This document shows, piece after piece, positions 31,555 to 40,928 of a stretch of DNA of 64,000 nt (position 1 is the first letter of the stretch; each line of letters begins with the position of its first letter). Under the pieces are notes generated by a model. The model had not been told where the DNA came from, made no database searches, and saw nothing but the letters and a program-made list of their open reading frames with translations. The stretch is from Trabulsiella guamensis ATCC 49490. Its GTDB lineage: Bacteria > Pseudomonadota > Gammaproteobacteria > Enterobacterales > Enterobacteriaceae. The stretch is from contig NZ_JMTB01000078.1 in NCBI RefSeq assembly GCF_000734965.1, positions 62,001-126,000 of the forward strand. The letters are read 5' to 3'. A program made the position numbers and the translations under genes.

Positions 31555-31626
31555 AACAATCTCAGGGTTAACGTGGTAAAGCAAACCCCACTCACGCAGG
31601 CGCGGTGGGGTTATCGGGACATACTG

Positions 31627-31950
31627 TCAAACGTTGAAGCTTTCGCCGCAACCGCACTCATCTTTCACGTTCGGGTTGGTGAATTTAAACCCTTCGTTGA
31701 GGCCTTCTTTGACGAAGTCCAGCTGAGTGCCGTTGAGGAATTGCAGGCTTTTGCCATCGATAACAACCTTCACGCCTTTGTCTTCGAACACAGTGTCTTC
31801 CGCCGTAGGCTCGTCAACAAACTCCAGCACATAGGCCATGCCTGAACAGCCGGAAGTACGCACGCCTAGACGCAGGCCAAAGCCTTTGCCTCGGTTGGCC
31901 AGGAAGGAATTTACTCGTGCTGCAGCACTGTCGCTAAGGGTAATCGACAT
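31627..31950 (-). CDS. iscA: A-type Fe-S carrier IscA
   Basis: 107 residues. Cys35 (TSGCSGMAY), Cys99 and Cys101 (DECGCGESF) are the three conserved ligands. Carries [4Fe-4S] clusters to apo targets. 17 bp after iscU. Confidence 0.98.
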   Translation of the reverse strand: MSITLSDSAAARVNSFLANRGKGFGLRLGVRTSGCSGMAYVLEFVDEPTAEDTVFEDKGVKVVIDGKSLQFLNGTQLDFVKEGLNEGFKFTNPNVKDECGCGESFNV

Positions 31951-31967
31951 ACAACGACCTCAACTAA

Positions 31968-32354
31968 TTATTTGGCTTCACGTTTGCTTTTGTAATCCGC
32001 AATCGCGGCTTTAATCGCGTCTTCTGCCAGGATAGAGCAGTGAATTTTCACCGGCGGCAGTTCCAGTTCGTCTGCGATATCGGTGTTTTTAATCGCCTGC
32101 GCTTCGTCCAGCGATTTCCCTTTCACCCACTCGGTCACGAGGGAGCTGGACGCGATGGCGGAACCGCAGCCATAGGTCTTGAAGCGCGCGTCTTCAATAA
32201 TACCTTCATTGTTGACTTTGATCTGCAACTTCATCACATCGCCACAGGCCGGTGCACCCACCATACCGCTGCCGACATTCTCGTCGCTGTTGTCGAAAGA
32301 CCCCACGTTACGTGGATTCTCGTAATGATCGATGACTTTTTCGCTGTATGCCAT
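31968..32354 (-). CDS. iscU: Fe-S scaffold IscU
   Basis: 128 residues. Scaffold Cys37 (GAPACGDV), Cys63 (TYGCGSA) and Cys106 (KIHCSIL), with the adjacent LPPVK motif recognised by HscA. Accepts sulfur from IscS. 26 bp after iscS. Confidence 0.99.
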   Translation of the reverse strand: MAYSEKVIDHYENPRNVGSFDNSDENVGSGMVGAPACGDVMKLQIKVNNEGIIEDARFKTYGCGSAIASSSLVTEWVKGKSLDEAQAIKNTDIADELELPPVKIHCSILAEDAIKAAIADYKSKREAK

Positions 32355-32380
32355 GATGAATTCTCCTTATCAGATACCGA

Positions 32381-33595
32381 TTAGTGATGTGACCATTCGA
32401 TGGTGTTCAGATCCACGCCCTGCTTAAACATGTCCCACAGCGGAGACAGTTCGCGCAGACGACCGATAGATTTGCGAACCAGTTCGATGGTGTAGTCAAT
32501 CTCTTCTTCGGTAGTAAAACGACCTAAAGAGAAACGGATAGAGCTATGCGCCAGCTCGTCATTCATGCCCAGCGCGCGCAGCACGTAGGACGGTTCCAGA
32601 CTTGCGGAAGTACACGCAGAACCGGAAGAGACAGCCAGGTCTTTCAGCGCCATGATCAACGACTCGCCTTCAACGTAGTTAAAGCTGACGTTGAGAATGT
32701 TTGGCGCGCCCTGCTCAAGGTCACCGTTGAGGTACACTTCTTCGATATCGTTGATGCCGTTCCACAGACGGTTACGCAGACCGCGCAGACGCGCCATTTC
32801 GGTTTCCATCTCTTCTTTGGCGATACGGTATGCTTCACCCATGCCAACAATCTGGTGCACCGGCAACGTCCCGGAACGCATGCCGCGCTCGTGACCGCCG
32901 CCATGCATTTGCGCTTCGATGCGGATACGCGGTTTACGACGCACGTACAGCGCGCCAATGCCTTTCGGGCCATAAATTTTGTGACCCGAGAAGGACATCA
33001 GGTCAACTTTCAGTTGGCTGAGGTCGATAGGCAGTTTGCCGACGCTCTGGGTCGCATCAACGTGGTAGATGATGCCACGCGCACGGCACATTTCGCCGAT
33101 GGTCGCGATATCCTGCACCACGCCGATTTCGTTGTTCACGTGCATGATGGAGACGAGGATGGTGTCGTCACGCATGGCCGCTTCGAGTTCTTTCAGGTCA
33201 ATGATCCCGTTGCGCTGCGGCGCCAGGTAAGTCACTTCGAAACCTTCGCGCTCCAGCTGGCGACAGGTGTCCAGCACGGCCTTGTGTTCGGTTTTGCTGG
33301 TGATAATGTGCTTGCCTTTTTTCTGATAGAAGTTGGCAGCGCCTTTGATCGCCAGGTTATCGGATTCGGTCGCGCCGGAGGTGAAAACAATTTCACGCGG
33401 GTCAGCGCCGACCAGCTCAGCAATCTGATTACGGGCGATATCTACCGCCTCCTCAGCCTGCCAGCCAAAACGGTGAGAACGAGAAGCGGGGTTACCAAAA
33501 GTCCCGTCCAGGGTCAAAAACTGCATCATTTTCTCGGCAACACGCGGGTCCACCGGCGTGGTTGCGGAGTAGTCGAGATAAATCGGTAATTTCAT
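32381..33595 (-). CDS. iscS: Cysteine desulfurase IscS
   Basis: 404 residues from [17 protein letters not shown]; nine upstream codons are rejected. PLP enzyme supplying sulfur for clusters, thiamine and tRNA thiolation. PLP Lys in [11 protein letters not shown] (near 206); persulfide Cys in [13 protein letters not shown] (near 328). Follows iscR after 118 bp in which a stem-loop and RyhB pairing separate iscR from iscSUA expression in E. coli. Confidence 0.99.
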   Translation of the reverse strand: MKLPIYLDYSATTPVDPRVAEKMMQFLTLDGTFGNPASRSHRFGWQAEEAVDIARNQIAELVGADPREIVFTSGATESDNLAIKGAANFYQKKGKHIITSKTEHKAVLDTCRQLEREGFEVTYLAPQRNGIIDLKELEAAMRDDTILVSIMHVNNEIGVVQDIATIGEMCRARGIIYHVDATQSVGKLPIDLSQLKVDLMSFSGHKIYGPKGIGALYVRRKPRIRIEAQMHGGGHERGMRSGTLPVHQIVGMGEAYRIAKEEMETEMARLRGLRNRLWNGINDIEEVYLNGDLEQGAPNILNVSFNYVEGESLIMALKDLAVSSGSACTSASLEPSYVLRALGMNDELAHSSIRFSLGRFTTEEEIDYTIELVRKSIGRLRELSPLWDMFKQGVDLNTIEWSHH

Positions 33596-33713
33596 TGCTC
33601 TTAAACTCCGTACATCACTCAATGCAAGGAACCAGGCAACCGGCTGGATGTACGACCGAGTACACGGGACGAGTTAACGCCCCGGCCTGATTCTGAAATA
33701 CTTATCTTTTTAT
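33596..33713 (-). other. iscR-iscS intercistronic leader
   Basis: 118 bp. In E. coli the corresponding RNA folds upstream of the iscS ribosome site and is paired by RyhB when iron is low, leaving the iscR part intact. The sequence here has GC-rich potential stems (GCCGGGGCG, CCAGCCGG) before GGAGTTTAAGAGC at iscS. I did not derive a full fold. Confidence 0.45.
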
Positions 33714-34205
33714 TTACGCGCGCAGTTTAACGTCGATGGAATCCTGCGTGCGGTTGCTGCGTTGGGTTTCTTGCGTCTGCTGGCGGCCAGAGACATCCAG
33801 GATTTCCTGGTTGTTAACCAACTCGCCAAGAGTAATATTGTTCAGGAAGCCGGTCAGGCGATCGCTCAGATCGCGCCACAGTGCGTGGGTCAGGCATTTA
33901 TCGCCACCCTGGCAGCCGCCTTTACCCTGACAACGAGTGGCGTCCACAGATTCATCAACGGCGCTGATCACTTCACCGACAGCGATGCTGCCCGCGTCTT
34001 TACCGAGCAGATAGCCACCGCCGGGTCCACGTACGCTGGACACCAGACCATTTTTACGTAAACGGGAGAACAGCTGCTCCAGATAGGAAAGTGAAATTCC
34101 TTGTCGTTCTGAAATATCTGCCAACGGAACCGGGCCCGCTTCGGAGTTGAGCGCAACGTCCAGCATCGCGGTCACGGCATAACGCCCTTTAGATGTCAGT
34201 CTCAT
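33714..34205 (-). CDS. iscR: Fe-S-responsive transcription regulator IscR
   Basis: 163 residues. Rrf2-family winged helix. [2Fe-2S] ligands Cys92, Cys98, Cys104 and His107 are all present ([19 protein letters not shown]). The holo form represses its own operon; the apo form activates suf-type promoters. First gene of the isc operon. Confidence 0.98.
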   Translation of the reverse strand: MRLTSKGRYAVTAMLDVALNSEAGPVPLADISERQGISLSYLEQLFSRLRKNGLVSSVRGPGGGYLLGKDAGSIAVGEVISAVDESVDATRCQGKGGCQGGDKCLTHALWRDLSDRLTGFLNNITLGELVNNQEILDVSGRQQTQETQRSNRTQDSIDVKLRA

Positions 34206-34283
34206 GTCTTACTTCACCTCAAACTCGCCCCTGCCCGGGGTTTTATTAATATGGGGATAGTGCATAGCAGGGCCAAGTCTGAC

Positions 34284-34333
34284 ATTCCCGAGTAAAATGG
34301 TCAACTATTTACTTGACTAATTTAGTCAGGTAT
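34284..34333 (-). promoter_or_regulatory. Two tandem type I IscR sites at the isc promoter
   Basis: On the minus strand ATACCTGACTAAATTAGTCA (site A, 34309-34333) and ATAGTTGACCATTTTACTCG (site B, 34284-34308) both match the 25-bp type I IscR motif and abut each other, as at E. coli iscR. Site A begins at the trmJ stop codon. Holo-IscR bound here represses the operon. Confidence 0.88.
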
Positions 34334-35077
34334 TTAGCGTTCCGTGCGCTCTTTCTGCGTCTGTTCAATCGACGCCAGAATCCCGCGCAGGATGTTCAGT
34401 TCCTGGCTTTCAGGACGTGCGCGCGTAAACAGGCGGCGCAGTTTATTCATGACCTGCCCTGGATGGCTTTCGCGGATAAACCCGGTCGCCAGCAAGGTTT
34501 TTTCAAGATGCCCATAAAAACGTTCGAGATCGTCCACCAGGGGATACGGCGTCTCGTCATGAGACTGCTCAGGCTCGCCACGTTCTTGTGTCGCCAGCCA
34601 CGCCATCCGGACTTCATAGGCAATCACCTGCACCGCCATCGCCAGATTGAGCGAGCTGTATTCCGGGTTCGCGGCGATAGCGACATGATAATGACACTTC
34701 TGCAGCTCGTCGTTGGTCAGGCCAACGCGTTCGCGACCAAATACCAGCGCCACTGGTGCATGCGTTGCTTCACTGATGCTTTTCAGCCCACATTCGCGCG
34801 GGTCAAGCATCGGCCACGGCAGCGTACGTGAACGCGCGCTGGTGCCGACGACCAGACTACAACCTGCGAGCGCCTCGTCAAGCGTATCGACGATTTGTGC
34901 GTTGCCAATCACATCACTGGCCCCTGCCGCCAGGGCGATAGCCTGGGAATCGGGTTTTACAAGGGGATTGACCAGCCAGAGATTGGTGAGGCCCATCGTC
35001 TTCATAGCACGGGCGACGGAGCCCATATTGCCGGTGTGGGAGGTTTCTACCAGCACGATTCGAATATTTTGCAGCAT
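34334..35077 (-). CDS. trmJ: tRNA (cytidine/uridine-2'-O)-methyltransferase TrmJ
   Basis: 247 residues (E. coli 246). SPOUT-class enzyme methylating the ribose at position 32 of several tRNAs. N-terminal SpoU Rossmann core with [22 protein letters not shown], the knotted SAM site [17 protein letters not shown] and [16 protein letters not shown]. Upstream of the isc operon on the same strand. Confidence 0.97.
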   Translation of the reverse strand: MLQNIRIVLVETSHTGNMGSVARAMKTMGLTNLWLVNPLVKPDSQAIALAAGASDVIGNAQIVDTLDEALAGCSLVVGTSARSRTLPWPMLDPRECGLKSISEATHAPVALVFGRERVGLTNDELQKCHYHVAIAANPEYSSLNLAMAVQVIAYEVRMAWLATQERGEPEQSHDETPYPLVDDLERFYGHLEKTLLATGFIRESHPGQVMNKLRRLFTRARPESQELNILRGILASIEQTQKERTER

Positions 35078-35146
35078 TGGTTTTCTTCGATAAAAGATTA
35101 TTCGTCCATATTATCATAAAGCGGAGACAGATTCCGAATTCGCTGC

Positions 35147-35152
35147 TATGAT
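35147..35152 (+). promoter_or_regulatory. suhB promoter -10
   Basis: TATGAT with GAGACA (35124-35129) 17 bp upstream as a fair -35. The start would lie near 35159, giving a leader of about 37 nt that contains a boxA-like element. Confidence 0.55.
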
Positions 35153-35167
35153 ATGCGCCGTTTTTCC

Positions 35168-35179
35168 GTTCTTTAACAT
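35168..35179 (+). promoter_or_regulatory. boxA-like element in the suhB leader
   Basis: GTTCTTTAACAT resembles the rRNA boxA (TGCTCTTTAACA). In E. coli a boxA in the suhB leader lets SuhB and the Nus factors repress suhB translation. It lies just upstream of the GTGAGAG ribosome site. Confidence 0.75.
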
Positions 35180-35195
35180 CCAGTGAGAGTAACCG

Positions 35196-35999
35196 ATGCA
35201 TCCGATGCTGAACATCGCCGTACGCGCTGCGCGCAAGGCGGGTAATTTAATTGCCAAAAACTATGAAACCCCGGACGCTGTAGAAGCGAGCCAGAAAGGC
35301 AGCAACGATTTCGTGACCAACGTTGATAAATCCGCTGAAGCGGTCATTATCGAGACGATCCGCAAATCCTACCCGCAACACACCATTATCACCGAAGAAA
35401 GCGGTGAGCACGCAGGCGAAGATCAGGATGTGCAATGGGTTATTGATCCACTGGATGGCACCACCAACTTCATCAAACGTCTGCCGCACTTCTCGGTGTC
35501 CATCGCTGTACGCATTAAAGGTCGTACCGAAGTCGCGGTGGTTTACGATCCAATGCGTAACGAACTGTTCACGGCCACCCGCGGTCAGGGCGCACAGCTG
35601 AACGGTTACCGTCTGCGCGGCAGCACTGCCCGCGACCTGGATGGCACGATTCTGGCGACCGGTTTCCCGTTCAAAGCCAAACAGCACGCCCCCGCTTACA
35701 TCAACATCGTCGGTAAACTGTTCACTGAATGCGCGGATTTCCGTCGCACCGGTTCTGCCGCGCTGGATCTGGCCTATGTGGCTGCCGGTCGTGTTGACGG
35801 TTTCTTTGAAATCGGTCTGCGCCCGTGGGATTTCGCCGCAGGCGAACTACTGGTGCGTGAAGCGGGCGGTATCGTCAGCGATTTCACTGGCGGCCACAAT
35901 TACATGACCACCGGCAACATCGTCGCTGGCAACCCGCGTGTGGTGAAAGCGATGCTGGCAAATATGCGTGAAGAATTAAGCGAGGCGCTGAAGCGCTAA
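35196..35999 (+). CDS. suhB: Inositol-1-monophosphatase / Nus factor SuhB
   Basis: 267 residues (E. coli 267). FIG-superfamily fold with Mg-binding motifs EESGEHAG, WVIDPLDGTTNFIK and RPWDFAAGELLVREAGG. Besides phosphatase activity, SuhB joins the rRNA antitermination complex. Divergent from trmJ. A GC-rich hairpin (GCCCGGCGA / TCGCCGGGC, 36007-36032) follows the stop but lacks a U-run. Confidence 0.98.
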   Translation: MHPMLNIAVRAARKAGNLIAKNYETPDAVEASQKGSNDFVTNVDKSAEAVIIETIRKSYPQHTIITEESGEHAGEDQDVQWVIDPLDGTTNFIKRLPHFSVSIAVRIKGRTEVAVVYDPMRNELFTATRGQGAQLNGYRLRGSTARDLDGTILATGFPFKAKQHAPAYINIVGKLFTECADFRRTGSAALDLAYVAAGRVDGFFEIGLRPWDFAAGELLVREAGGIVSDFTGGHNYMTTGNIVAGNPRVVKAMLANMREELSEALKR

Positions 36000-36160
36000 T
36001 CGCTCTGCCCGGCGACGTTCTGCTCGCCGGGCTTCCCCTCCTGGTACGGCAAAAATTCTGTGAACTGTGCCTGCAATCCTTGCGCAAACCCCGGCGGCTG
36101 CGCTTTCGTCTGTCAATCCTTTAGCTATTCTTATCCAAAACCCTAACTGGAATCTGACAG

Positions 36161-37438
36161 ATGATGACAGAGATTGCTACACCATCTGCGCTTTCCAGTC
36201 CGCAGCGCCGCTGCCAGACGCTGCTGATGTTATCTCTTCCGGGGCAGGAAATTACCCATCAATACATCAGCAATGTGAATCATGTAGATGACGACACCGC
36301 CAGACTGGATATCGCTGACATTAACGATGAGTTACAGCGCTACCATCGGCTCACCATCGCCACACAGGATGACGGCTGCTACCGGATTGAAGGCACTCCA
36401 CTCGACCAGCGCCTGTGTCTGCTGCACTGGCTGCGCCGTGCGCTGCGTTTATGCCCGGCGTTTATCAGCCATCACTACACGCCAGCACTGAAAACGCAAC
36501 TGAAGCAGGCAGGCATTGCCCGGACGTTATATGATGACACCAATTTGCAGGCGCTCATCAACCGCTGTGCACGCGGTCTGCACCGACAGTTTGAATGCCG
36601 CGATCTGCATTTCCTGCGACTGTTTCTGCAATACTGTCTGCTGCAACATCATCATGGGCTGACGCCCTCGTTCAGCGCCGTACAGCAGAACTGGACTGAG
36701 GCGCGCATTGAACATCAGGTGGCGGAAGAGATCGTTCGCCACTGGCAGCGCCGCATTCATCAGCTTCCCCATGAAGATGAGCATCGTTTCCTGACGCTAC
36801 TTTTTATGATGCTACGCACCCCGGATCCGGTGCACGACGGGCATTTGCACGACCGCCGTCTGCAACTGGCGATCTCACGGTTGATCGAACGGTTTCAGGG
36901 GATGGCTGGTCGTGAATTCAGCGATGAGCAGGGGCTGCGCGATCAGCTCTATATTCATCTCTCTCAGGCGCTGAACCGCTCGATTTTCAGCATTGGCATT
37001 GATAACAGCCTGCCGGAAGAGATTCACCATCTTTATCCACGGCTGATGCGTACCACGCGAATTGCGTTGCACGACTTTGAAGAAGATTTCGGTATTCGCT
37101 TTACCGATGAGGAGTCGGGGCTGGTGGCGGTGATTTTCGGCGCCTGGTTGATGCAGGAGAGCGAGCTGCATGAAAAACAGGTACTGCTGCTCACCGGTGA
37201 TAATCCGTATCTGGAAAGTGAATTAGAGCGGCAGCTTCGCGAGTTAACCCTGCTGCCGATCAACATCAAAAACCAGACCATCGGGGATTTCCAGACCGAG
37301 GGGGCGCCCAAAGGCGTGGCGCTGGTGGTTACGCCATACGCCGTGACGTTGCCGCTGTTTTCACCGCCGCTGATCCATGCCCGCGATCTGCTGAGTGAAC
37401 ATCAGCGGCAGCAAATCTGCAAAATGCTCGAGGCTTAA
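36161..37438 (+). CDS. csiE: Stationary-phase protein CsiE
   Basis: 425 residues (E. coli 426). Resembles PRD-containing regulators: an N-terminal HTH-like region (about 20-90), a PRD-like helical region (about 150-320, HDFEEDFGIRFTDEES) and a C-terminal EIIB-like portion. Its molecular role is unknown; in E. coli it is sigma-S- and cAMP-CRP-dependent. CTATTCT at 36125-36131 is a possible extended -10. Ends tail-to-tail with hcaT, the two TAA stops sharing TTAA at 37435-37438. Confidence 0.9.
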   Translation: MMTEIATPSALSSPQRRCQTLLMLSLPGQEITHQYISNVNHVDDDTARLDIADINDELQRYHRLTIATQDDGCYRIEGTPLDQRLCLLHWLRRALRLCPAFISHHYTPALKTQLKQAGIARTLYDDTNLQALINRCARGLHRQFECRDLHFLRLFLQYCLLQHHHGLTPSFSAVQQNWTEARIEHQVAEEIVRHWQRRIHQLPHEDEHRFLTLLFMMLRTPDPVHDGHLHDRRLQLAISRLIERFQGMAGREFSDEQGLRDQLYIHLSQALNRSIFSIGIDNSLPEEIHHLYPRLMRTTRIALHDFEEDFGIRFTDEESGLVAVIFGAWLMQESELHEKQVLLLTGDNPYLESELERQLRELTLLPINIKNQTIGDFQTEGAPKGVALVVTPYAVTLPLFSPPLIHARDLLSEHQRQQICKMLEA

Positions 37439-38568
37439 TTCACTGCCTTCGGACGGACAAACAGTGCCGGTACGGCGACCAGCGCCATCACCCAGAATAC
37501 GCCCTGATGCAGATGCTGATAGAGGAACCCGGCGAAAACGGTCATTACCGCGATGCTGCCGCCCATCGCAACGGCGGAGTACACCGCCTGCAGGCGGATA
37601 ACTTCACTGCCCTGCCGCGCGGCGATATAGCGCATGGCTGCCAGATGGCAGACAGTGAAAGTGCCGCAGTGGAGGATTTGCGCGACGATAAGCCACGGCA
37701 GCGCCGTCGTCCAGCCCATCAGGCTCCAGCGCACAATACCGCACACTGCCGAAAGCAGCAGCAGATCCCGCGCGCTGAAACGGCGAAACACTTTTTTGCT
37801 CAACGCGAAGATGATCACTTCAGCCACGACGCCCAGCGACCAGAGATACCCCACCGCAGAAGCAGAATAGCCCGCCCCCTGCCAGTAAATGGCACTGAAG
37901 CCATAGTAGGCCGCGTGCGCGCCCTGTAGCAGACAAACGCAGGCGAGGAACCGCCAGCTCTGCGCCATCAGCGCGCGCCAGGCCGGCCAGCCCGCGGCTT
38001 CCTGATGGCGGGCTTCGCCCTGTGGCAGCACTGACGGGCGCAGCAACATGCCGAGCAGCATCGAGGCGATGCCGAGACTGATCAGCACCAGAATCGCCCG
38101 GTAATCAAACAGACTCACCAGTTTACCGGTCAGCGCCGAGCCAATGACAAAGGCGACCGATCCCCACAACCGCACCCGGCCATAATCCATGGTGATCTGC
38201 TTTTGCCAGGTATTGGCCAGCGCATCGGTAAGCGGCACCAGTGGCGAGAAAAAGAGGTTAAAGCCGATCATAACGACCATCAGCCATGCCACGTTTTGCC
38301 CGGCCCAAAACGCCAGCACAAACAGCAGGGCAAGCAGAGCCAGCATGCGCAGGGCAGTGATAAGCCGTGAGGGATCGCTGACGCGGGGTGCAATCAGCAG
38401 GCTGCCGAGAAAACGGGCGACCAGTCCTGCCCCCAGCAAAATACCAATGGTTTCTGGTGTCAGACCCGTTCCCTTGAGCCAGACGCTCCAGAAAGGCAGA
38501 AAAATACCGTAGCTGAAAAAGTAGGTGAAATAGCTGAGCGCCAGCCAGCGCGTGGAGTGCAAGACCAT
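37435..38568 (-). CDS. hcaT: HcaT-like major-facilitator transporter
   Basis: 377 residues (E. coli 379), twelve predicted helices, of the LacY/HcaT branch (N-terminus LALSYFTYFFSYGIFLPFWS; inter-helix YGRVRLWGSVAFVIG). In E. coli it stands beside the hca genes for 3-phenylpropionate dioxygenase and is a putative phenylpropionate permease. Those genes are missing here, with yphB next instead, so the assigned substrate is uncertain. Confidence 0.9.
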   Translation of the reverse strand: MVLHSTRWLALSYFTYFFSYGIFLPFWSVWLKGTGLTPETIGILLGAGLVARFLGSLLIAPRVSDPSRLITALRMLALLALLFVLAFWAGQNVAWLMVVMIGFNLFFSPLVPLTDALANTWQKQITMDYGRVRLWGSVAFVIGSALTGKLVSLFDYRAILVLISLGIASMLLGMLLRPSVLPQGEARHQEAAGWPAWRALMAQSWRFLACVCLLQGAHAAYYGFSAIYWQGAGYSASAVGYLWSLGVVAEVIIFALSKKVFRRFSARDLLLLSAVCGIVRWSLMGWTTALPWLIVAQILHCGTFTVCHLAAMRYIAARQGSEVIRLQAVYSAVAMGGSIAVMTVFAGFLYQHLHQGVFWVMALVAVPALFVRPKAVN

Positions 38569-38622
38569 GATCCCTCCCGAAATGGTGGCGATAGTCTGGC
38601 GATAAACGATGGCGGGTGCAAG

Positions 38623-39489
38623 CTACTGTTTAAGGGCGGCTTCCTCTCCTTCTGGCGAAGCGCTGACCACAATTGAGATGGCGAAGCGGGTTTCATCCCC
38701 TTCCTGTAACAGTACCAGTCCGGGCTGACCCGGCTGACGATGGGCGTTGACCGGGTGGCTCTGGGGTTCAAGGCAAAGGAATGACTGACCCGACATCCTG
38801 AACAGCATCAACCACGGAGTTTGCGCGAGAAGCGTGACGCACATCACGTCGTCAGTAATCTGCGCCTGCCCGTTCCAGCCGGAATAGCAGACATTCAGCC
38901 ATTCATCGCGCCCATACGTCGGGTGGCCGAAATCAGCGGCATCCGGCAGTTGTGGCTGCCACGCTTGTGGCAGATGCTTGTCCCCTTCCGGCCAGTATCC
39001 GCTGGCGCTGAACTGCACACGGCTATGAGCAGCAAAATGAAACCAGGGATGAAACCCCAGCCCGTAAAGCATCGGCGTTGCGCCGCAATGGGTCAGGTGT
39101 AACGTCGCGTGCAGCGCGTTGCCATGGAGCTGATAACGCAGACGCGCCAGATAATCAAAACCACAGGGGTGCTGGCTGCGCAGTTGCAGTTCGCAATCGC
39201 TGTCAGACTGCGTCAACACCTGCCAGCGTTTTAGCCAGCCGTCGCCATGAAGATAAAAATCGGCATCCACCGGGCTCTGCGGCAGCACTATCTCCCTGCC
39301 CTGCAACCAGAACTGGTTTTCTGCTACCCGGTTCGCCAGCGGCAACATCGGGAACAGCGCCGCGGGTTCTGCGGCGTCGTACAATACCGGACGCTGAAAT
39401 GTCAGGGAAAAGAGCTGTTTCAGCGCGCCGCCCTGCGGATCAACGCGCATCCGCAGATGCGCGTTTTCCAGTTGCAGAACCCCGTCCAT
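38623..39489 (-). CDS. yphB: Aldose 1-epimerase-like protein YphB
   Basis: 288 residues (E. coli 290). Galactose-mutarotase beta-sandwich: MRVDPQGGALKQLF and LGFHPWFHFA match the family, the latter bearing a conserved His, with a carboxylate region toward the C-terminus (FLCLEPQSHPVNAH). Substrate unknown. Its ATG overlaps the stop of the sugar porter by one base (TAATG on the minus strand), so translation is coupled and the role is probably interconverting anomers of the imported sugar. Confidence 0.9.
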   Translation of the reverse strand: MDGVLQLENAHLRMRVDPQGGALKQLFSLTFQRPVLYDAAEPAALFPMLPLANRVAENQFWLQGREIVLPQSPVDADFYLHGDGWLKRWQVLTQSDSDCELQLRSQHPCGFDYLARLRYQLHGNALHATLHLTHCGATPMLYGLGFHPWFHFAAHSRVQFSASGYWPEGDKHLPQAWQPQLPDAADFGHPTYGRDEWLNVCYSGWNGQAQITDDVMCVTLLAQTPWLMLFRMSGQSFLCLEPQSHPVNAHRQPGQPGLVLLQEGDETRFAISIVVSASPEGEEAALKQ

Positions 39490-40928
39490 TAACGCATTGA
39501 CTCCGGGTTCGCGCCTGCAGGGTGTTTCTGGTGCAGTTGTGCCAGTTGTGCTTCCAGCGCCTCCAGCGTCACACCTTTCGTTTCCGGAACATTACGCAGA
39601 ATGTAGAGATACCCCGCCGCACAAATCACACCGTAAAGCAGGAAACTACCCGCCGCGCCGAGGCTGGCGTTCAGCAGCGGGAAAGTGTAGGTCAGCAGGA
39701 AGCAGGCAATCCACAGCGCCAGGGTGCCAAGCGACATCGCCAGACCGCGCACACGGGTCGGGAAGATTTCCGACAGCAGCACCCAGGTCACCGGTGCCAG
39801 GGTCAGTGCGTAGATGGCTATCGCCGCGAGAACCAGCACCAATACCGGCCAACCCATCACGCCCATGGCGTAAGCACCGGCAATCAGTACATAGATGACT
39901 GTCAGACCGGCGGCACCAAGCAGCATCAGCTTGCGGCGGCCCAGTTTATCCACCAGCGGCAGCGCGGCGATGGTAAAGACAAGGTTGATGATCCCGGTCG
40001 CCACAATGGATTTCAGCGTGCCGTTGATATCAAACCCGGCGGAGGCAAAAATCTCCTGCGCATAGTTAAAGATGACGTTAATTCCGCACCACTGCTGGAA
40101 CACCGCCAGCACCATGCCGATAATGACGATGGGTTTGATTTGCGGCTGCAACAGGGTGGAATACGAGACTTTATGATTGTCCTGTTGCAGGGTCTGTGCG
40201 ATATCCTGCAATGTCTGCGCCGCGTAGCCTTTCGAGCCGATACGCTCCAGCATCGTTCTTGCGCGCTCTGGTTTTCCGGCTTTCACCAGCCAGCGCGGCG
40301 ATTCCGGGACAAAAAACATTAACACCAGAAACGCCAGCGCCGGGATCAGCTCCGCGCCGAACATCCAGCGCCAGCCCATCTGACCGTTCCAGGTATCGAC
40401 CAGCATCTGCTGCGTCGCACCGCCAGGTACCGGATCAGCGATGATCAGGTTGATAAGCTGCGCCGCCAGCACGCCAATCACAATAGTCAACTGGTTAACG
40501 GCGACAAAGCGTCCACGTTTCTCCGCCGGACTCACTTCCGCGATATACAGCGGACTGAGGGCAGACGCGAGACCGATGCCGACACCGCCAACAATGCGGT
40601 AGATAACGAACATGTCGAAACTGGTGGCGAGCGCCGTTCCCAGCGCCGAGGCGCTGAACAGGATAGCCGACAGGATCAGCGGCAGGCGACGCCCCAGTTT
40701 GTCGGCACACCAGCCGGAAATCAGCGCGCCAAAGATGCAACCGGCCAGCGCGGAGCTCATCGCCCAGCCCGACTGCGCAGGGTCAGTGATGGAGAACCAC
40801 GCCTCGTAGAACGGCTTCGCCCCGCCAATCACCACCCAGTCATAACCAAACAGCAATCCACCGCAGGCCGCGACCAGACAGATCGTCCAGACATAGCCCA
40901 TATTCAGTTGTGTCTGCGTATTGTTCAT
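39489..40928 (-). CDS. Major-facilitator sugar porter, substrate unknown
   Basis: 479 residues from MNNTQTQLNMGYVWT. Sugar-porter family signatures are clear: GGLLFGYDWVVIGGA in helix 1, DKLGRR after helix 2, FVPESPRWL at the central loop, DKLGRRKLM in the second half and VPETKG at the C-terminal end. Twelve helices. Resembles the XylE/AraE/GalP group, probably a proton symporter, but is not assignable to one of them by eye. Its ATG overlaps the yphG stop by four bases (ATGA). E. coli K-12 has no counterpart in its yph locus. Confidence 0.88.
   Translation of the reverse strand: MNNTQTQLNMGYVWTICLVAACGGLLFGYDWVVIGGAKPFYEAWFSITDPAQSGWAMSSALAGCIFGALISGWCADKLGRRLPLILSAILFSASALGTALATSFDMFVIYRIVGGVGIGLASALSPLYIAEVSPAEKRGRFVAVNQLTIVIGVLAAQLINLIIADPVPGGATQQMLVDTWNGQMGWRWMFGAELIPALAFLVLMFFVPESPRWLVKAGKPERARTMLERIGSKGYAAQTLQDIAQTLQQDNHKVSYSTLLQPQIKPIVIIGMVLAVFQQWCGINVIFNYAQEIFASAGFDINGTLKSIVATGIINLVFTIAALPLVDKLGRRKLMLLGAAGLTVIYVLIAGAYAMGVMGWPVLVLVLAAIAIYALTLAPVTWVLLSEIFPTRVRGLAMSLGTLALWIACFLLTYTFPLLNASLGAAGSFLLYGVICAAGYLYILRNVPETKGVTLEALEAQLAQLHQKHPAGANPESMR

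Noticed and set aside
32546-33589. 347-codon plus-strand frame opposite iscS
   Set aside because: Antisense shadow of a certain gene; composition (His/Phe/Arg-rich) is that of a reverse-frame translation.
36007-36032. Intrinsic terminator after suhB
   Set aside because: A good GC stem exists but is followed by TTCCCCTCC rather than a U-run, so it is only noted as a hairpin.
39489-40928. Naming the sugar porter xylE, araE or galP
   Set aside because: Only family-level motifs are visible; no feature singles out one of these.
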